A stretch of 64,000 nt of DNA from NCBI GenBank assembly GCA_937959275.1, contig CALGLU010000001.1, positions 60,471 to 124,470 on the forward strand, in the 5' to 3' direction. This DNA is from an uncultured Saprospiraceae bacterium (GTDB taxonomy: Bacteria; Bacteroidota; Bacteroidia; Chitinophagales; Saprospiraceae). Below are positions 43,200 to 52,518 of the stretch, in pieces. Both the position numbers and the translations under genes were made by a program. The stretch's first letter is position 1. Every line of letters begins with the position of its first letter. The notes beneath the pieces were generated by a model, which saw nothing but the letters and a program-made list of their open reading frames with translations, did no database searches and was not told where the DNA came from.

Positions 43200-45575
43200 A
43201 TGATCGCTCTCTCGAATCATCCCAAAATTCAGGAATTAAGTACATCTGAATCTCCTACGAATAAGCTGTATTTCAAACATGCATCCTCATTTTATGCCTA
43301 TTTGCATCAACTCGTAAAAGAGACATTATCGGAGAACAAATCAGTAGTGCTAACAGTTAATTCCGATAAGGATGTTCAGGATCTTCATCGAGAGTTACAG
43401 GCCTTTCAACAATTCATGTATCTCTATGATTCTCATGAGATCTCACTACAGTCAATCTCTAAACTCCGTGTCAGATATAAAAGAAAGGTCAGCTATTTAA
43501 ACTATTTAGAATTCGAGAATCTTAAAACAAAGCAAGACAAAATCCTTGACAATATAAGCGCATCTTATGCCTCATGTTATAATCATGAAAACCATTTTTC
43601 TCTTAACAAATTATTGCAAAGTCAACGATCAGACATTACGAATATTAATGTTCCAATTTTAGAACACTATATTCCACCTCATCTTTTTGATGGCTCTAAA
43701 ACTGAATTAAACTATCTTACTGAGATCATCAACTGGGCTGCTGAATCATATGATCATAACTTTAGAGCTTTTACAGAATGTTCTTGGTTTGGTTCATATC
43801 AAGCGCAAGAATTCACCGAAAATTCATTTGTTGAATTAAGACAACAATTAGACACAGCGAATGAACTCGTTATTCTTTTTCTCAACAATCTAAATCAATA
43901 TAAAGAATCAGACACAAGTTATAAGGAAGATGCCTGCCAAACTGCCAAGGAATTACTGATCCAACTCAATGGAGTCCATAGAAAAGTGACGAAAGTAGAT
44001 GAGCTGCTCTTTCATTCCGATGGAAATTTGCTATCTAAGTTGTCATCAAAAATAAAGTCAAATAACAATAGATCTCTGTATTCAGAAAATATCGAAATTG
44101 AATTCGATCATTGGGTTAAGCGTTTCAAACAAAGCATCCCTACCCTATTTCAGCAATATTCTATGCTGGAAGAAAGTACACTTGTACCCAACCTTTTAAC
44201 TGCTAAACAGTTATTGAATGATCATCTTATTCAACTCCAACAGCAAGACAAAAAAGTAAACGGGACATATATAGAACAATTAAATGTTCATAATTGTCCA
44301 GCAATATTCAAAAATATTATATCAGAATTAAACAGCTTTTATCATGATGTGTCTAGCTCCGGCTTAGTGCATATGCCTGTTAGCGACAACTCGTTTAACA
44401 TCATAAACAATTACGAATATTTATTAAGAGTCAGAAATAAGATCAATGATATTGTAACACTTGAACAACAACAACCACAATACTTTAAATGGATCAAACG
44501 ATTTGAACAGTGTTCTAATCTTGAAAAAATAGTGCTGAATACATTGATTAGTTTCTTTCCTAATAAACACTCATGGGTCGGTGTTTTTTGTGATTACTAT
44601 CATTTTGCATTGAGTAAGACACTGTTACTAAAACCAGCTAAACTGTCCAATAGCATGACAAGACTTGAGGAAGTATCTTCAAAACTAACTGAACTAAATG
44701 CTGAAAATATTGAATATAAAACTCAAGAAAAGCTGATTGACGTATGTACTCAATTAAAAAAATCTGATCTAGATACTTATAAAACGTTATTTAAAAAGAA
44801 ATACGATCCCTCACAATTAAATTTAACGACACCAGAGTTATTCAAGTTGATTCAAAGTTTATTCCCTATTACAATTGTTGCAAAAGATAAGTGGAAAGAC
44901 TTAGGTCAAGTACAACAGCTATGGGATATGCATATTCATGTCGATTCATCAAAGTTTGAAACAGATGAACATGAATTTCAGGATATAGCAAATTCATACA
45001 CATACATAAAACATCCTATCGATGAATTTAAATTAAGACAACATTTGAAGGAAGAGAATAGCTATGTCTTAAATTTTGATTGTACAGAATTTATTAAGCA
45101 CCCAAAGCTAAGAACGGATAGTGATCAATTAAACTTCTCTCGATCCTTGTCCTCAAAATTAGAAGACTATTTACACAGGATACAAATATTCCAATTAGAG
45201 AATCAGTATGTTATAAGTTTTATGGACAAGAGTCTAATCTTGAGTTTTTTGGAAATCCATAAACAATATACGATCAAGAAATTTGTATTAGATCATGACT
45301 TAAACTATTCATTGAGCGACATACTCTTGGTAGGTACAGATAACATTACCGTCATGATTCAGGATCATCTCTTGGATCCCAATGATTATCATTCGCTAAA
45401 ATGGCAGCGGTATCTAATCTCATTAATGTCACGGGCGGGTATGAACATCAAAGATGTGTCCATGAGTTCAATATTTGATAAAGACTACTCAGATTTATTC
45501 ATACCGATTACATCAGTGAATACTGAAGTAGACATAGCAGAAGATGTTGCACGCCCGGTAACAACGAATGCTTAA
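43200..45575 (+). CDS. Degenerate SF1 helicase/nuclease-like protein
   Basis: A 791-residue cytoplasmic protein with no intact catalytic motif. Its layout matches large Bacteroidota SF1 (DNA2/NAM7-like) helicases. LVKETLSENKSVVLTVNSDK near 37-56 aligns with the strand after a P-loop, but the GPPGTGKT motif itself is missing (FKHASSFYAY instead). LWDMHIHVDSSK near 580 sits where FDLVIFDEASQ is expected. Helicase motifs III-VI appear deleted. The C-terminal ~100 residues (SDILLVGTDNITVMIQD, SLMSRAGMNIKDV) resemble the MTES_1575-type nuclease tail of those helicases without clear active-site residues. The frame is fully open and overlaps the next gene by one base (TAATG). Function unknown; a pseudo-enzyme is the best guess. 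Confidence 0.6.
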   Translation: MIALSNHPKIQELSTSESPTNKLYFKHASSFYAYLHQLVKETLSENKSVVLTVNSDKDVQDLHRELQAFQQFMYLYDSHEISLQSISKLRVRYKRKVSYLNYLEFENLKTKQDKILDNISASYASCYNHENHFSLNKLLQSQRSDITNINVPILEHYIPPHLFDGSKTELNYLTEIINWAAESYDHNFRAFTECSWFGSYQAQEFTENSFVELRQQLDTANELVILFLNNLNQYKESDTSYKEDACQTAKELLIQLNGVHRKVTKVDELLFHSDGNLLSKLSSKIKSNNNRSLYSENIEIEFDHWVKRFKQSIPTLFQQYSMLEESTLVPNLLTAKQLLNDHLIQLQQQDKKVNGTYIEQLNVHNCPAIFKNIISELNSFYHDVSSSGLVHMPVSDNSFNIINNYEYLLRVRNKINDIVTLEQQQPQYFKWIKRFEQCSNLEKIVLNTLISFFPNKHSWVGVFCDYYHFALSKTLLLKPAKLSNSMTRLEEVSSKLTELNAENIEYKTQEKLIDVCTQLKKSDLDTYKTLFKKKYDPSQLNLTTPELFKLIQSLFPITIVAKDKWKDLGQVQQLWDMHIHVDSSKFETDEHEFQDIANSYTYIKHPIDEFKLRQHLKEENSYVLNFDCTEFIKHPKLRTDSDQLNFSRSLSSKLEDYLHRIQIFQLENQYVISFMDKSLILSFLEIHKQYTIKKFVLDHDLNYSLSDILLVGTDNITVMIQDHLLDPNDYHSLKWQRYLISLMSRAGMNIKDVSMSSIFDKDYSDLFIPITSVNTEVDIAEDVARPVTTNA

Positions 45576-46033
45576 TGAATCTGGATCTTAAGCTTATAGA
45601 GTATAGAGATAGACTTAAGATTTCGAAGTCAGATTCTAATGCAACAGTTTTTGATCCTATTAGAAAACGATATGTTCAGCTGACTCCTGAAGAATTTGTC
45701 AGGCAACTTTTTATTTTATATCTATTAGAGGAGCAAGGCATAGGGATAAGAAAGATAATGGTGGAACGTGAGATCATGGTTGGTGATCGTAAAAAGAGAT
45801 TTGACCTGGTTATTTTGGATGCCCACAATGAACCCAATATCTTGATAGAATGCAAGAGCTATAAGGAAGAAGTGAATAATAAGGTATTCGAGCAGATTGG
45901 CCATTATAACTTAGCAGTAAAAGCAAAATACCTTATCATTACAAACGGGATGAAGAGCTATGCAGCACAGATACATTATGGACAAAAGGAATTCACTTTT
46001 TTAAACGACTTTCCACAGACAGATTCTGCATAG
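45575..46033 (+). CDS. HSDR_N-type PD-(D/E)xK nuclease-fold protein
   Basis: A 152-residue stand-alone version of the N-terminal nuclease domain of type I restriction R subunits (HSDR_N_2). The active-site pattern is visible: Glu in VEREIMV, Asp in KRFDLVIL near 88, and ECKSYKE (ExK) near 102-108, followed by the Gln of QIGHYNL. No helicase domain, methylase or specificity gene is near, so it is not a restriction system. Bacteroidota carry such a gene widely, usually near replication genes; its DNA-processing role is unproven. It is translationally coupled to the degenerate helicase. Confidence 0.85.
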   Translation: MNLDLKLIEYRDRLKISKSDSNATVFDPIRKRYVQLTPEEFVRQLFILYLLEEQGIGIRKIMVEREIMVGDRKKRFDLVILDAHNEPNILIECKSYKEEVNNKVFEQIGHYNLAVKAKYLIITNGMKSYAAQIHYGQKEFTFLNDFPQTDSA

Positions 46034-46059
46034 ATTGATTACTTTTAAGAAAAAAAATA

Positions 46060-46389
46060 ATGTCAGACGAGCCAAAATGGAATTCTGAAGAATTTATTAC
46101 CTTCTTATTATTGCATGCATCTCATGCAGATTTAGAATTTACTGATGATGAGAGAGAGTTAATTGCAAAAAGAGTTTCTCCTGATGTCTTTGAGAGTATT
46201 TATTCTGCTTATGAAGAGATGGGTGAATTTGAAATCCTGCAAACAATATTGGATTATAAAGGACTTTACTACCCTACTCTAGATCGCAAACACGAATTAT
46301 TGGATATCATTAAAATTCAGTTTCACGCTGACGGAGAATATACAACGTTAGAGAAGGGCTTAATGAGATTTTTAGAGAAATTACTATAG
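46060..46389 (+). CDS. Small acidic helical protein, TerB-like (paralogue of 54490)
   Basis: A 109-residue acidic all-helical protein. It has two acidic 'D..(E/D)' helix-start motifs, SHADLEFTDDEREL near 21-34 and FHADGEYTTLEKGL near 88-101. They recall the paired metal-binding motifs of TerB/DjlA-type domains. It resembles the 111-residue protein at 54490 along its whole length (QF.ADG.Y...E, plus similar N-terminal FLL). It lies 26 bases after the nuclease-fold gene and one base before the SDR gene, so it belongs to that operon. Function unknown. Confidence 0.65.
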   Translation: MSDEPKWNSEEFITFLLLHASHADLEFTDDERELIAKRVSPDVFESIYSAYEEMGEFEILQTILDYKGLYYPTLDRKHELLDIIKIQFHADGEYTTLEKGLMRFLEKLL

Positions 46390-46390
46390 A

Positions 46391-47164
46391 ATGGATTTAG
46401 CGATTAAGGACAAATTATTCGTTGTCACAGGAGCAACAAGTGGATTTGGTCAAGCTGTGGCAAAACATCTCATCAATGAGAAGGCGCACCTGATCATCAA
46501 TGCTCGAGGAGAAGAAAAATTAAAAACATTCCAAGATCAATATCCGAATCAAATCGAATACATCGCTGGAGATATCACATCCGATGCTACGATCAGTCAA
46601 TTAATCAGATTAATTGGTAACAGACAACTTCACGGCATTTTAATAAATGCTGGAGGTCCTCCTGCTTCATCGTTTATCTCAACTGAAATGCAGGAATGGG
46701 ATCAAGCGTATGCCTCAGTATTACGATGGAAAGTAAAACTAACGAAGGCCATCCTGCCATTAATGACCCAACACAATTATGGACGAATTGTCTATATCGA
46801 AAGTGCTTCAGTCAAACAGCCAATTGAAAACCTGGTGCTTAGCAATTCGTTAAGACTCGCAGTCGTGGGTTTTGTTAAGACCTTGTCTCAAGAAGTAGCA
46901 GAAACTGGTATTACCCTAAATGTTATTGCGCCTGGTTATCACAATACTGCTGCCATGGATCGACTCTTTAAAAAGAAAAGTGAAGCATCTGGAATCACAA
47001 TAGATGAAGCAAAATCTGTATTTGAAAAACAAACGGCTGTTGGGGCATTAGGAGAAGCTGATAATTTGGCATCACTCGTCACGTGGCTGTTTTCGCCAAT
47101 GTCTTCTTACATTACAGGACAGACGCTAGCCGTAGATGGCGGACTGGTTAGTAATACCCTATAA
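46391..47164 (+). CDS. SDR-family oxidoreductase lacking the Tyr-Lys pair
   Basis: A 257-residue Rossmann-fold protein. It has the NAD(P)-binding TGATSGFG near 11-18, the NAG motif (INAGGPP) and ESAS catalytic-serine region. The expected Tyr-x3-Lys is replaced: the segment reads LSNSLR, with Ser and Arg where Tyr and Lys sit. A known side branch of SDRs shares the SN..R pattern, so this is a subfamily trait more than decay, but standard hydride transfer is doubtful. The C-terminus ITGQTLAVDGG is typical. It is the last gene of the operon beginning at 43200 and overlaps prmC tail to tail by 6 bases. Confidence 0.85.
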   Translation: MDLAIKDKLFVVTGATSGFGQAVAKHLINEKAHLIINARGEEKLKTFQDQYPNQIEYIAGDITSDATISQLIRLIGNRQLHGILINAGGPPASSFISTEMQEWDQAYASVLRWKVKLTKAILPLMTQHNYGRIVYIESASVKQPIENLVLSNSLRLAVVGFVKTLSQEVAETGITLNVIAPGYHNTAAMDRLFKKKSEASGITIDEAKSVFEKQTAVGALGEADNLASLVTWLFSPMSSYITGQTLAVDGGLVSNTL

Positions 47165-48022
47165 TTCTTTTTCAATTTTCAACATGCGTGGTTTACCTTG
47201 TAAATCATTTTTGAGTTCAATCGATTGATAGCCTGCAGCATTAAATATTTGTGCGATATCATCAGCCTTGAATTCGTTCAATTCTAAATAAATTTTGCCA
47301 TGTTCTTTTAGATGAGTATGCCCAAATTCTGCAATTAACCGATAGAATAATAAAGGATCTTGTCCATTCACAAATAAGGCATCATCAGGTTCATAATCAA
47401 TAACGTGCTGAGGTAAATGTACTTTTTCTTCAGCTGTTATATAAGGCGGATTACTGACTATTATATCGACTTTGCAAATCGATGACCAAGCTTCTCTCTC
47501 AGTGAAGTCGATTCTCATAAACTGAATTAATGTTGATAATCGCTTGGCATTAATGCGCGCTGCATTCAGCGTATCCAGATTATGATCTAAAGCAAAAAGT
47601 CTCAATTGTGGCTTTTTCAGTTTAAGTGTCACTGCAATACAGCCGCTCCCACAGCCAATATCTAAGACATCTAATTGCCGACGATTGCCCGCTAGATCTT
47701 CTATCACCCAGAACACCAACTCCTCAGTCTCTGCTCTTGGGATGAGCGTGTGTCGATTCACCTTAAAGTCATACCCGTAAAAATTTGTTGTACCAGTAAT
47801 ATATTGAATGGGCTCTCCATCTTTCAGGCGGTTTCCCATCAACATACACTTTTCTCCATCGTGTTTCTCTTTCCATGTAACTGTGTCTAATGGTCTTGAA
47901 ATGCCAAACACGTCTTTAAAGAAAATATGTAAAATATTCTTTGTTTCACGATCGCCATACATCTGAATTAAATCATCATGCAGATGTTCGTATGCTGATG
48001 GAGGGTTGGAATAGTTATTCAT
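47159..48022 (-). CDS. prmC: Release factor glutamine methyltransferase PrmC
   Basis: A SAM-dependent enzyme (287 residues) that methylates the Gln of the GGQ motif in peptide chain release factors. The N-terminal helical domain includes PIQYITGTTNFYG. The SAM motif I is VLDIGCGSGCIAVTL near 122-136, and the catalytic NPPY lies near 190. The start ATG overlaps the 3' end of the sulfotransferase gene by 8 bases. Confidence 0.95.
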   Translation of the reverse strand: MNNYSNPPSAYEHLHDDLIQMYGDRETKNILHIFFKDVFGISRPLDTVTWKEKHDGEKCMLMGNRLKDGEPIQYITGTTNFYGYDFKVNRHTLIPRAETEELVFWVIEDLAGNRRQLDVLDIGCGSGCIAVTLKLKKPQLRLFALDHNLDTLNAARINAKRLSTLIQFMRIDFTEREAWSSICKVDIIVSNPPYITAEEKVHLPQHVIDYEPDDALFVNGQDPLLFYRLIAEFGHTHLKEHGKIYLELNEFKADDIAQIFNAAGYQSIELKNDLQGKPRMLKIEKEL

Positions 48023-48989
48023 AATATACGGGATAGATAAGTGCTGATGGATGTAGTTTTAAAAATCGCTTCACTCGGTTCTTTAAAAGTGATGGATTGT
48101 ATTTCGAATTTGAATCTTCACAAGTTAATTGAGGATAATCAAATTCCTTCAAAAGTCCTTGCAAATTGAAAGATCTAGGATTACTATGTGGATTGCTAAT
48201 CTGAAAGGCATTCAAATGTTTGGTATGTATATAAAGATGATGTGTCAAATGTAAGACTTGCATTTGGATATTAGCTGTTAATTCTTTGAATCTATCAAGG
48301 CTAGTCGTTTCTATCTGACCATCTTCAAAATGCTTCCATCCTCTCATTTTAGTTTTTGCTTGGTCGTTTGCCTTGAGTTGATTGGCTTCAAAGTCCACAT
48401 TAATGTATTGACAAATCGCCTTCACTGTTTGTTCTGACTCCCTAACTAGCTCTTCATACTTGACAACTAACACATGTATCTCCTGCTTTTGTAAAAAACC
48501 GACCCCAAGATTTAGCAAAGTAAGAGCTACGGCATCTAATACAGATTTACCTCTCAGTATTAAAGAAGCGATTGTATCATATGGATTACGAATGGTAAAT
48601 AAAAATCGAGCATCTGGCAAATCTTTGTGAATAGAATGAAAAAAGTAAATATTTAAAGGCGTTTTTTCAGCCCACCTAGACTTACCTTTGTCTGCTGCAA
48701 GCGATGAGAAATAAGTCGAAGCAAAATCACAAACAGTAGATGATGACTCAAGCAAACTGCCATAATTTTCAATATTTGAAGGGAAGTCAATCGAATTATA
48801 CATATGCCATCCTGGACTGAACAGCCTTGTTGTTTGTAATCGGGATTTATGTGTTTCCCAATTCGTAAAGAGTTGTTTTTTACCCAATAGGTGCGTTTCT
48901 TGAAAACAGGCAATTTGTGTATGTCTATCTAATATTCTCGACAATAAAGAACTACCAGTACTTGGAGGGCCACCTATAATGATAGACAT
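48015..48989 (-). CDS. Sulfotransferase-family protein
   Basis: A 324-residue PAPS-dependent sulfotransferase-fold protein. The 5'-phosphosulfate loop is at the very start (IIIGGPPSTGSSLLSRILD, residues 3-21), and the 3'-phosphate-binding region is FTIRNPYDTIASLI near 130-145 with a conserved Arg/Ser pattern. The acceptor (glycan, lipid or small molecule) is unknown. It is the first gene of a two-gene unit with prmC, an unrelated function, so the operon gives no hint. Confidence 0.85.
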   Translation of the reverse strand: MSIIIGGPPSTGSSLLSRILDRHTQIACFQETHLLGKKQLFTNWETHKSRLQTTRLFSPGWHMYNSIDFPSNIENYGSLLESSSTVCDFASTYFSSLAADKGKSRWAEKTPLNIYFFHSIHKDLPDARFLFTIRNPYDTIASLILRGKSVLDAVALTLLNLGVGFLQKQEIHVLVVKYEELVRESEQTVKAICQYINVDFEANQLKANDQAKTKMRGWKHFEDGQIETTSLDRFKELTANIQMQVLHLTHHLYIHTKHLNAFQISNPHSNPRSFNLQGLLKEFDYPQLTCEDSNSKYNPSLLKNRVKRFLKLHPSALIYPVYYE

Positions 48990-49101
48990 GTTACTTGTGA
49001 TTTAAACAGAAGATAAACATAGGCATTCGCATACTAATCCCACGTATGAACAATAATAACGCTGAAAATATCATTCTATAATGCGCTTTAATTCAAAATA
49101 A

Positions 49102-49605
49102 ATGAAGGATCACGTTAAAGATTTACTCGATCAACACAAAATAAAAGTCTATAGCTCAATCGAAGAGTTAAACGAGCTACAACAACAGTTAGTCAGGACT
49201 TCTATGGAGCACACCAAGTTTTCATATAGTCCCTACTCACATTTTGCAGTTGGTGCAAGTATCTTATTAGAAAATGGAACAATCTTAGGCGGAAGTAATC
49301 AAGAAAACGCTTCCTACCCTCTTTGTCTTTGTGCAGAGCGCACAGCTTTGGCAGCAGCGGCATCTATCCATCCGAATACAGCCGTTCAAGCGATTGCAGT
49401 TACTGCATTTATGGAAAATGAATTTATCGAGTCACCAGCCAGTCCCTGCGGAGCTTGTCGACAAGTCATTAGCGAGTATTCATACAGATTTCAAAGAGAT
49501 ATAGAAATCATCTTATACAGTCGCTCTCAAATTTTAATCTTTAGCTCAATAGACGAATTATTGCCCTTAAGCTTCAACTTTGACTCACTTCCAGAAAAGA
49601 AATAA
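49102..49605 (+). CDS. cdd: Cytidine deaminase
   Basis: A 167-residue pyrimidine-salvage enzyme that deaminates (deoxy)cytidine to (deoxy)uridine. The zinc site is CAERTAL near 76-82 (Cys-Ala-Glu, tetrameric homologue type) and PCGACRQV near 113-120. YSPYSHFAVGAS near 44 is the substrate loop. Length is slightly over the ~130-residue tetrameric form because of an N-terminal ~25-residue helix. Confidence 0.95.
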   Translation: MKDHVKDLLDQHKIKVYSSIEELNELQQQLVRTSMEHTKFSYSPYSHFAVGASILLENGTILGGSNQENASYPLCLCAERTALAAAASIHPNTAVQAIAVTAFMENEFIESPASPCGACRQVISEYSYRFQRDIEIILYSRSQILIFSSIDELLPLSFNFDSLPEKK

Positions 49606-49644
49606 GGATACGTTAAACTTTATACATATTACATATTTATTTAA

Positions 49645-49652
49645 TATATTTG
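49645..49652 (+). promoter_or_regulatory. Putative -7 box of the LysM gene
   Basis: TATATTTG matches TAnnTTTG exactly and ends 20 bases before the ATG at 49673. No -33 element is clear. Confidence 0.4.
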
Positions 49653-49672
49653 TGTCTAAATGTTAACTGATT

Positions 49673-51007
49673 ATGTTTAAATTTTCCATTGTTTGTACAA
49701 TCTTCCTTACATTATTCCAAGCTAAGACCATTCATGCAAATGATGAGGTCAATAAGATTGTTACTTCGCATTCGACTGAATATGGTTTACACTATGTTCA
49801 TGCCTTGAATCCAAAGGAAACCATCTATAGTCTATCGAAGTTTTCTGGAGCGAGTGTTCAAGAAATTTACGATGTCAATCGATTGTCATCAACAGCAATC
49901 CTGTCTATTGGTCAGGAATTAATTATCCCTGTACATCCAGAATCTGTGATTACAGATGCTCAGATTGCAAATGCTCATAAACAATCCTTGGTAAAGGTCA
50001 TGTATCAAGTTAAAAAGAAGGATAATCTCTTCCAAATTGCTAAACGGCTTTTTACTACAGATATCAATACAATAGTTGTGAGAAATGGGCTCTCCGGTCT
50101 GACAATAAGTCCAAATCAGGTCTTGCATATCGGATGGATATCAATAGATAAAAATTTCCCTGTAGCCTTTAAGCAAGCCAATGCCGTACATCCGCAGATT
50201 AGTACTGCAGAGCCAAGTGTAACGACAGTAGTTACAAATACAACTGTTTCTAGTACAATACCTACTAGACCTGATGTTACTACAGCGAAGACTTATGAGC
50301 TTGAAAATGAGGTCGTTACAAGGCCCACATATCAAACTGCATCTGAAGTTGTCAATGATGCTATGGAATCTGTCAGTGTTGAATCAGATGGTCAATCAGA
50401 ATCTTCGGTAGAAAAGCCAAAATATCGAGTTGTCCAACACACACCACTACATAAAAAAGAAAAGACTGAAACTCCTGTAGTTGAAGTAGAGGCTGAAGTC
50501 ACTGAAAATATTCAGCAGCCTTCCGTTCAAACAACAACAACGGAGATGGCAAGTGCATCTGTAGCTAGCGTCCCTGTTAACAATGAAACAACAGTAAGTA
50601 CATCTACAGTGACAACAACAAATATTGCTTCTAGTGAAGCTACCAGTAATCCTGCTTCCGCAACAACGACGACTACAAAAAATGAAACGATCAAAAATCG
50701 TGACTATCCTGATTTAAGTTTTTTATCTAGCCCTAATTTGTTGACTATCAAAGGTATAGCTGTTTGGGACAAAAATGATAATGAACCTTTAAACATGTTC
50801 ATTTTGCATCAAGATGCTAAAATTGGAAGTTACATTCGTATTGAAAATCCAATGCTTGGCAGAATTGTACTTGCAAAAGTCGTTGCCAGACTCCCGACTA
50901 ATGTCTATGATCAAGATGTAAAAATGGTTGTTTCATCAGCTGTTGCGAGTAGCTTAGGTGTGAAAGACTCCCGGTTCTTAGCAGAAATGAAATATATAAG
51001 ATTATAG
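49673..51007 (+). CDS. Exported LysM protein with RlpA-like C-terminal domain
   Basis: A 444-residue periplasmic, peptidoglycan-associated protein. It has a signal peptide (FSIVCTIFLTLFQAKTIHA), a LysM at ~40-85 (GLHYVHALNPKETIYSLSKFSGASVQEIYDVN) and a second LysM at ~105-160 (VKKKDNLFQIAKRLF). A Ser/Thr/Val-rich low-complexity linker (~170-345) leads to a C-terminal double-psi beta-barrel-like domain (~355-440, KGIAVWDKND, HQDAKIGSYIRIENPMLGRIVLAKVV, VVSSAVASSLGV). RlpA-type barrels can act as lytic transglycosylases, but the catalytic Asp/His pattern is not obvious. It is followed after 45 bases by the cystathionine beta-synthase gene. Confidence 0.85.
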   Translation: MFKFSIVCTIFLTLFQAKTIHANDEVNKIVTSHSTEYGLHYVHALNPKETIYSLSKFSGASVQEIYDVNRLSSTAILSIGQELIIPVHPESVITDAQIANAHKQSLVKVMYQVKKKDNLFQIAKRLFTTDINTIVVRNGLSGLTISPNQVLHIGWISIDKNFPVAFKQANAVHPQISTAEPSVTTVVTNTTVSSTIPTRPDVTTAKTYELENEVVTRPTYQTASEVVNDAMESVSVESDGQSESSVEKPKYRVVQHTPLHKKEKTETPVVEVEAEVTENIQQPSVQTTTTEMASASVASVPVNNETTVSTSTVTTTNIASSEATSNPASATTTTTKNETIKNRDYPDLSFLSSPNLLTIKGIAVWDKNDNEPLNMFILHQDAKIGSYIRIENPMLGRIVLAKVVARLPTNVYDQDVKMVVSSAVASSLGVKDSRFLAEMKYIRL

Positions 51008-51052
51008 GATTCCTGCTAATCATGAAGCACAGACTTTGTATTTTTGATCTTG

Positions 51053-52411
51053 ATGGATATTAAAGAAAATGTACTAGAGACAATTGGCAATACACCGATG
51101 ATCAGATTGAATAAATTGGTCAAAGGTATTTCAGCCACTATATTAGCCAAAGTAGAGACGTATAATCCTGGACACTCGATTAAAGATCGTATGGCACTTA
51201 AGATGGTAGAAGATGCCGAGAAGAGAGGCGATATCTTACCTGGTGGCACAATCATAGAGTGTACCTCAGGTAATACAGGCATGGGATTAGCTCTAGCGGG
51301 TTGTGTTAAAGGCTACAAGTGCATCTTCACAACAACAGATAAGCAATCCAAAGAAAAAATGGATATACTTAAAGCTGTTGGCGCAGAAGTTATCGTCTGC
51401 CCTACCAATGTCGAACCAGATCATCCTTCCAGTTATTATTCAGTCGCAGAAAGATTAAGTAAGGAAATTCCGAATTCATTTTGGTGTAATCAATATGATA
51501 ATGAGTCGAACGCTCAGGCACATTATGAGTCCACTGGCCCTGAGATATGGAACCAAACTGATGGTAAAATCACTCATCTTGTTGTCGGTGTCGGCACGGG
51601 TGGAACAATATCAGGTACCGCAAAATACCTAAAAGAACAGAATCCTAATGTCAAAATTTGGGGCATTGACACCTACGGTTCAGTGTTTAAGAAATACCAT
51701 GAAACAGGAGAGTTTGATGAATCTGAAATCTATCCTTACATCACGGAAGGAATCGGAGAAGACATTTTACCAAAGAACGTAGATTTTTCTCTTATTGACC
51801 ATTTTGAAAAAGTATCGGATAAGGATGGTGCTATTATGGCTCGTCGATTAGCGCAAGAAGAAGGTCTGCTCTTAGGCTATTCTTGTGGCTCTGCAATGGC
51901 TGGACTTCTCCAATTAAAAGACAAGCTCAAACCAGAAGATGTTGTCGTTATTATTTTTCATGACCATGGCAGCAGATATGTAGGTAAGATTTACAATGAT
52001 GAATGGATGCGACAGCGCGGGTTTTTAAAGGCAGATTTAACCGTTTCTGATTTGCTATCTAAAAAATCTGGAGAAGCATTTATTAGTGTTGAACATTCAG
52101 CTTCTGTAAAGTCAGTATTAGGCTTAATGAAATCTAAAAACATCTCGCAACTACCAGTCACGGATGAAGGAAAACTTGTAGGATCAATAACAGAAAGTGC
52201 TGTTCTAAGCTTTATCTTAGATAATCCTTTAAATAATCAAGACAAAGATGTTAAATCGATTGTTGGGCCTCAATTCCCCGAGGTTAAGCATGATTTACCT
52301 ATCAATGAACTAAGCCGCTATTTCACAAAAGACGTACCAGCAGTCATTACTAAAGATATGATGGGACAATATCAAGTCATTACACAATACGATATTATTC
52401 AAAGTTTATAA
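51053..52411 (+). CDS. cbs: Pyridoxal-phosphate cystathionine beta-synthase with CBS pair
   Basis: A 452-residue PLP enzyme joining serine (or O-acetylserine) with homocysteine or sulfide. The PLP lysine is in GHSIKDRMA near 42, CTSGNTGMGLA is the substrate loop near 65-75, and VGTGGTISGT binds the phosphate. The last ~120 residues form two CBS domains (VSDLLSKK..., IVGPQFPEV...ITKDMMGQYQVITQYDII), as in CBS-type but not CysK-type members. The start is ATG 51053 (MDIKENVLETIGNTP); two TTG codons in front of it are unlikely. Confidence 0.92.
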   Translation: MDIKENVLETIGNTPMIRLNKLVKGISATILAKVETYNPGHSIKDRMALKMVEDAEKRGDILPGGTIIECTSGNTGMGLALAGCVKGYKCIFTTTDKQSKEKMDILKAVGAEVIVCPTNVEPDHPSSYYSVAERLSKEIPNSFWCNQYDNESNAQAHYESTGPEIWNQTDGKITHLVVGVGTGGTISGTAKYLKEQNPNVKIWGIDTYGSVFKKYHETGEFDESEIYPYITEGIGEDILPKNVDFSLIDHFEKVSDKDGAIMARRLAQEEGLLLGYSCGSAMAGLLQLKDKLKPEDVVVIIFHDHGSRYVGKIYNDEWMRQRGFLKADLTVSDLLSKKSGEAFISVEHSASVKSVLGLMKSKNISQLPVTDEGKLVGSITESAVLSFILDNPLNNQDKDVKSIVGPQFPEVKHDLPINELSRYFTKDVPAVITKDMMGQYQVITQYDIIQSL

Positions 52412-52518
52412 AAGAGCTTGAATTACAGCATGTTGTGCTGTCAATTGTTGTCGATTTGGACTTTACTTTTACGACCAAATGCCACTGTGACTCTCAGTTA
52501 ATGTAGTATATTCAATAC

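Noticed and set aside
45575..46033. Type I restriction-modification system
   Set aside because: Only the HSDR_N nuclease fold is present; no HsdM, HsdS or intact motor lies nearby.
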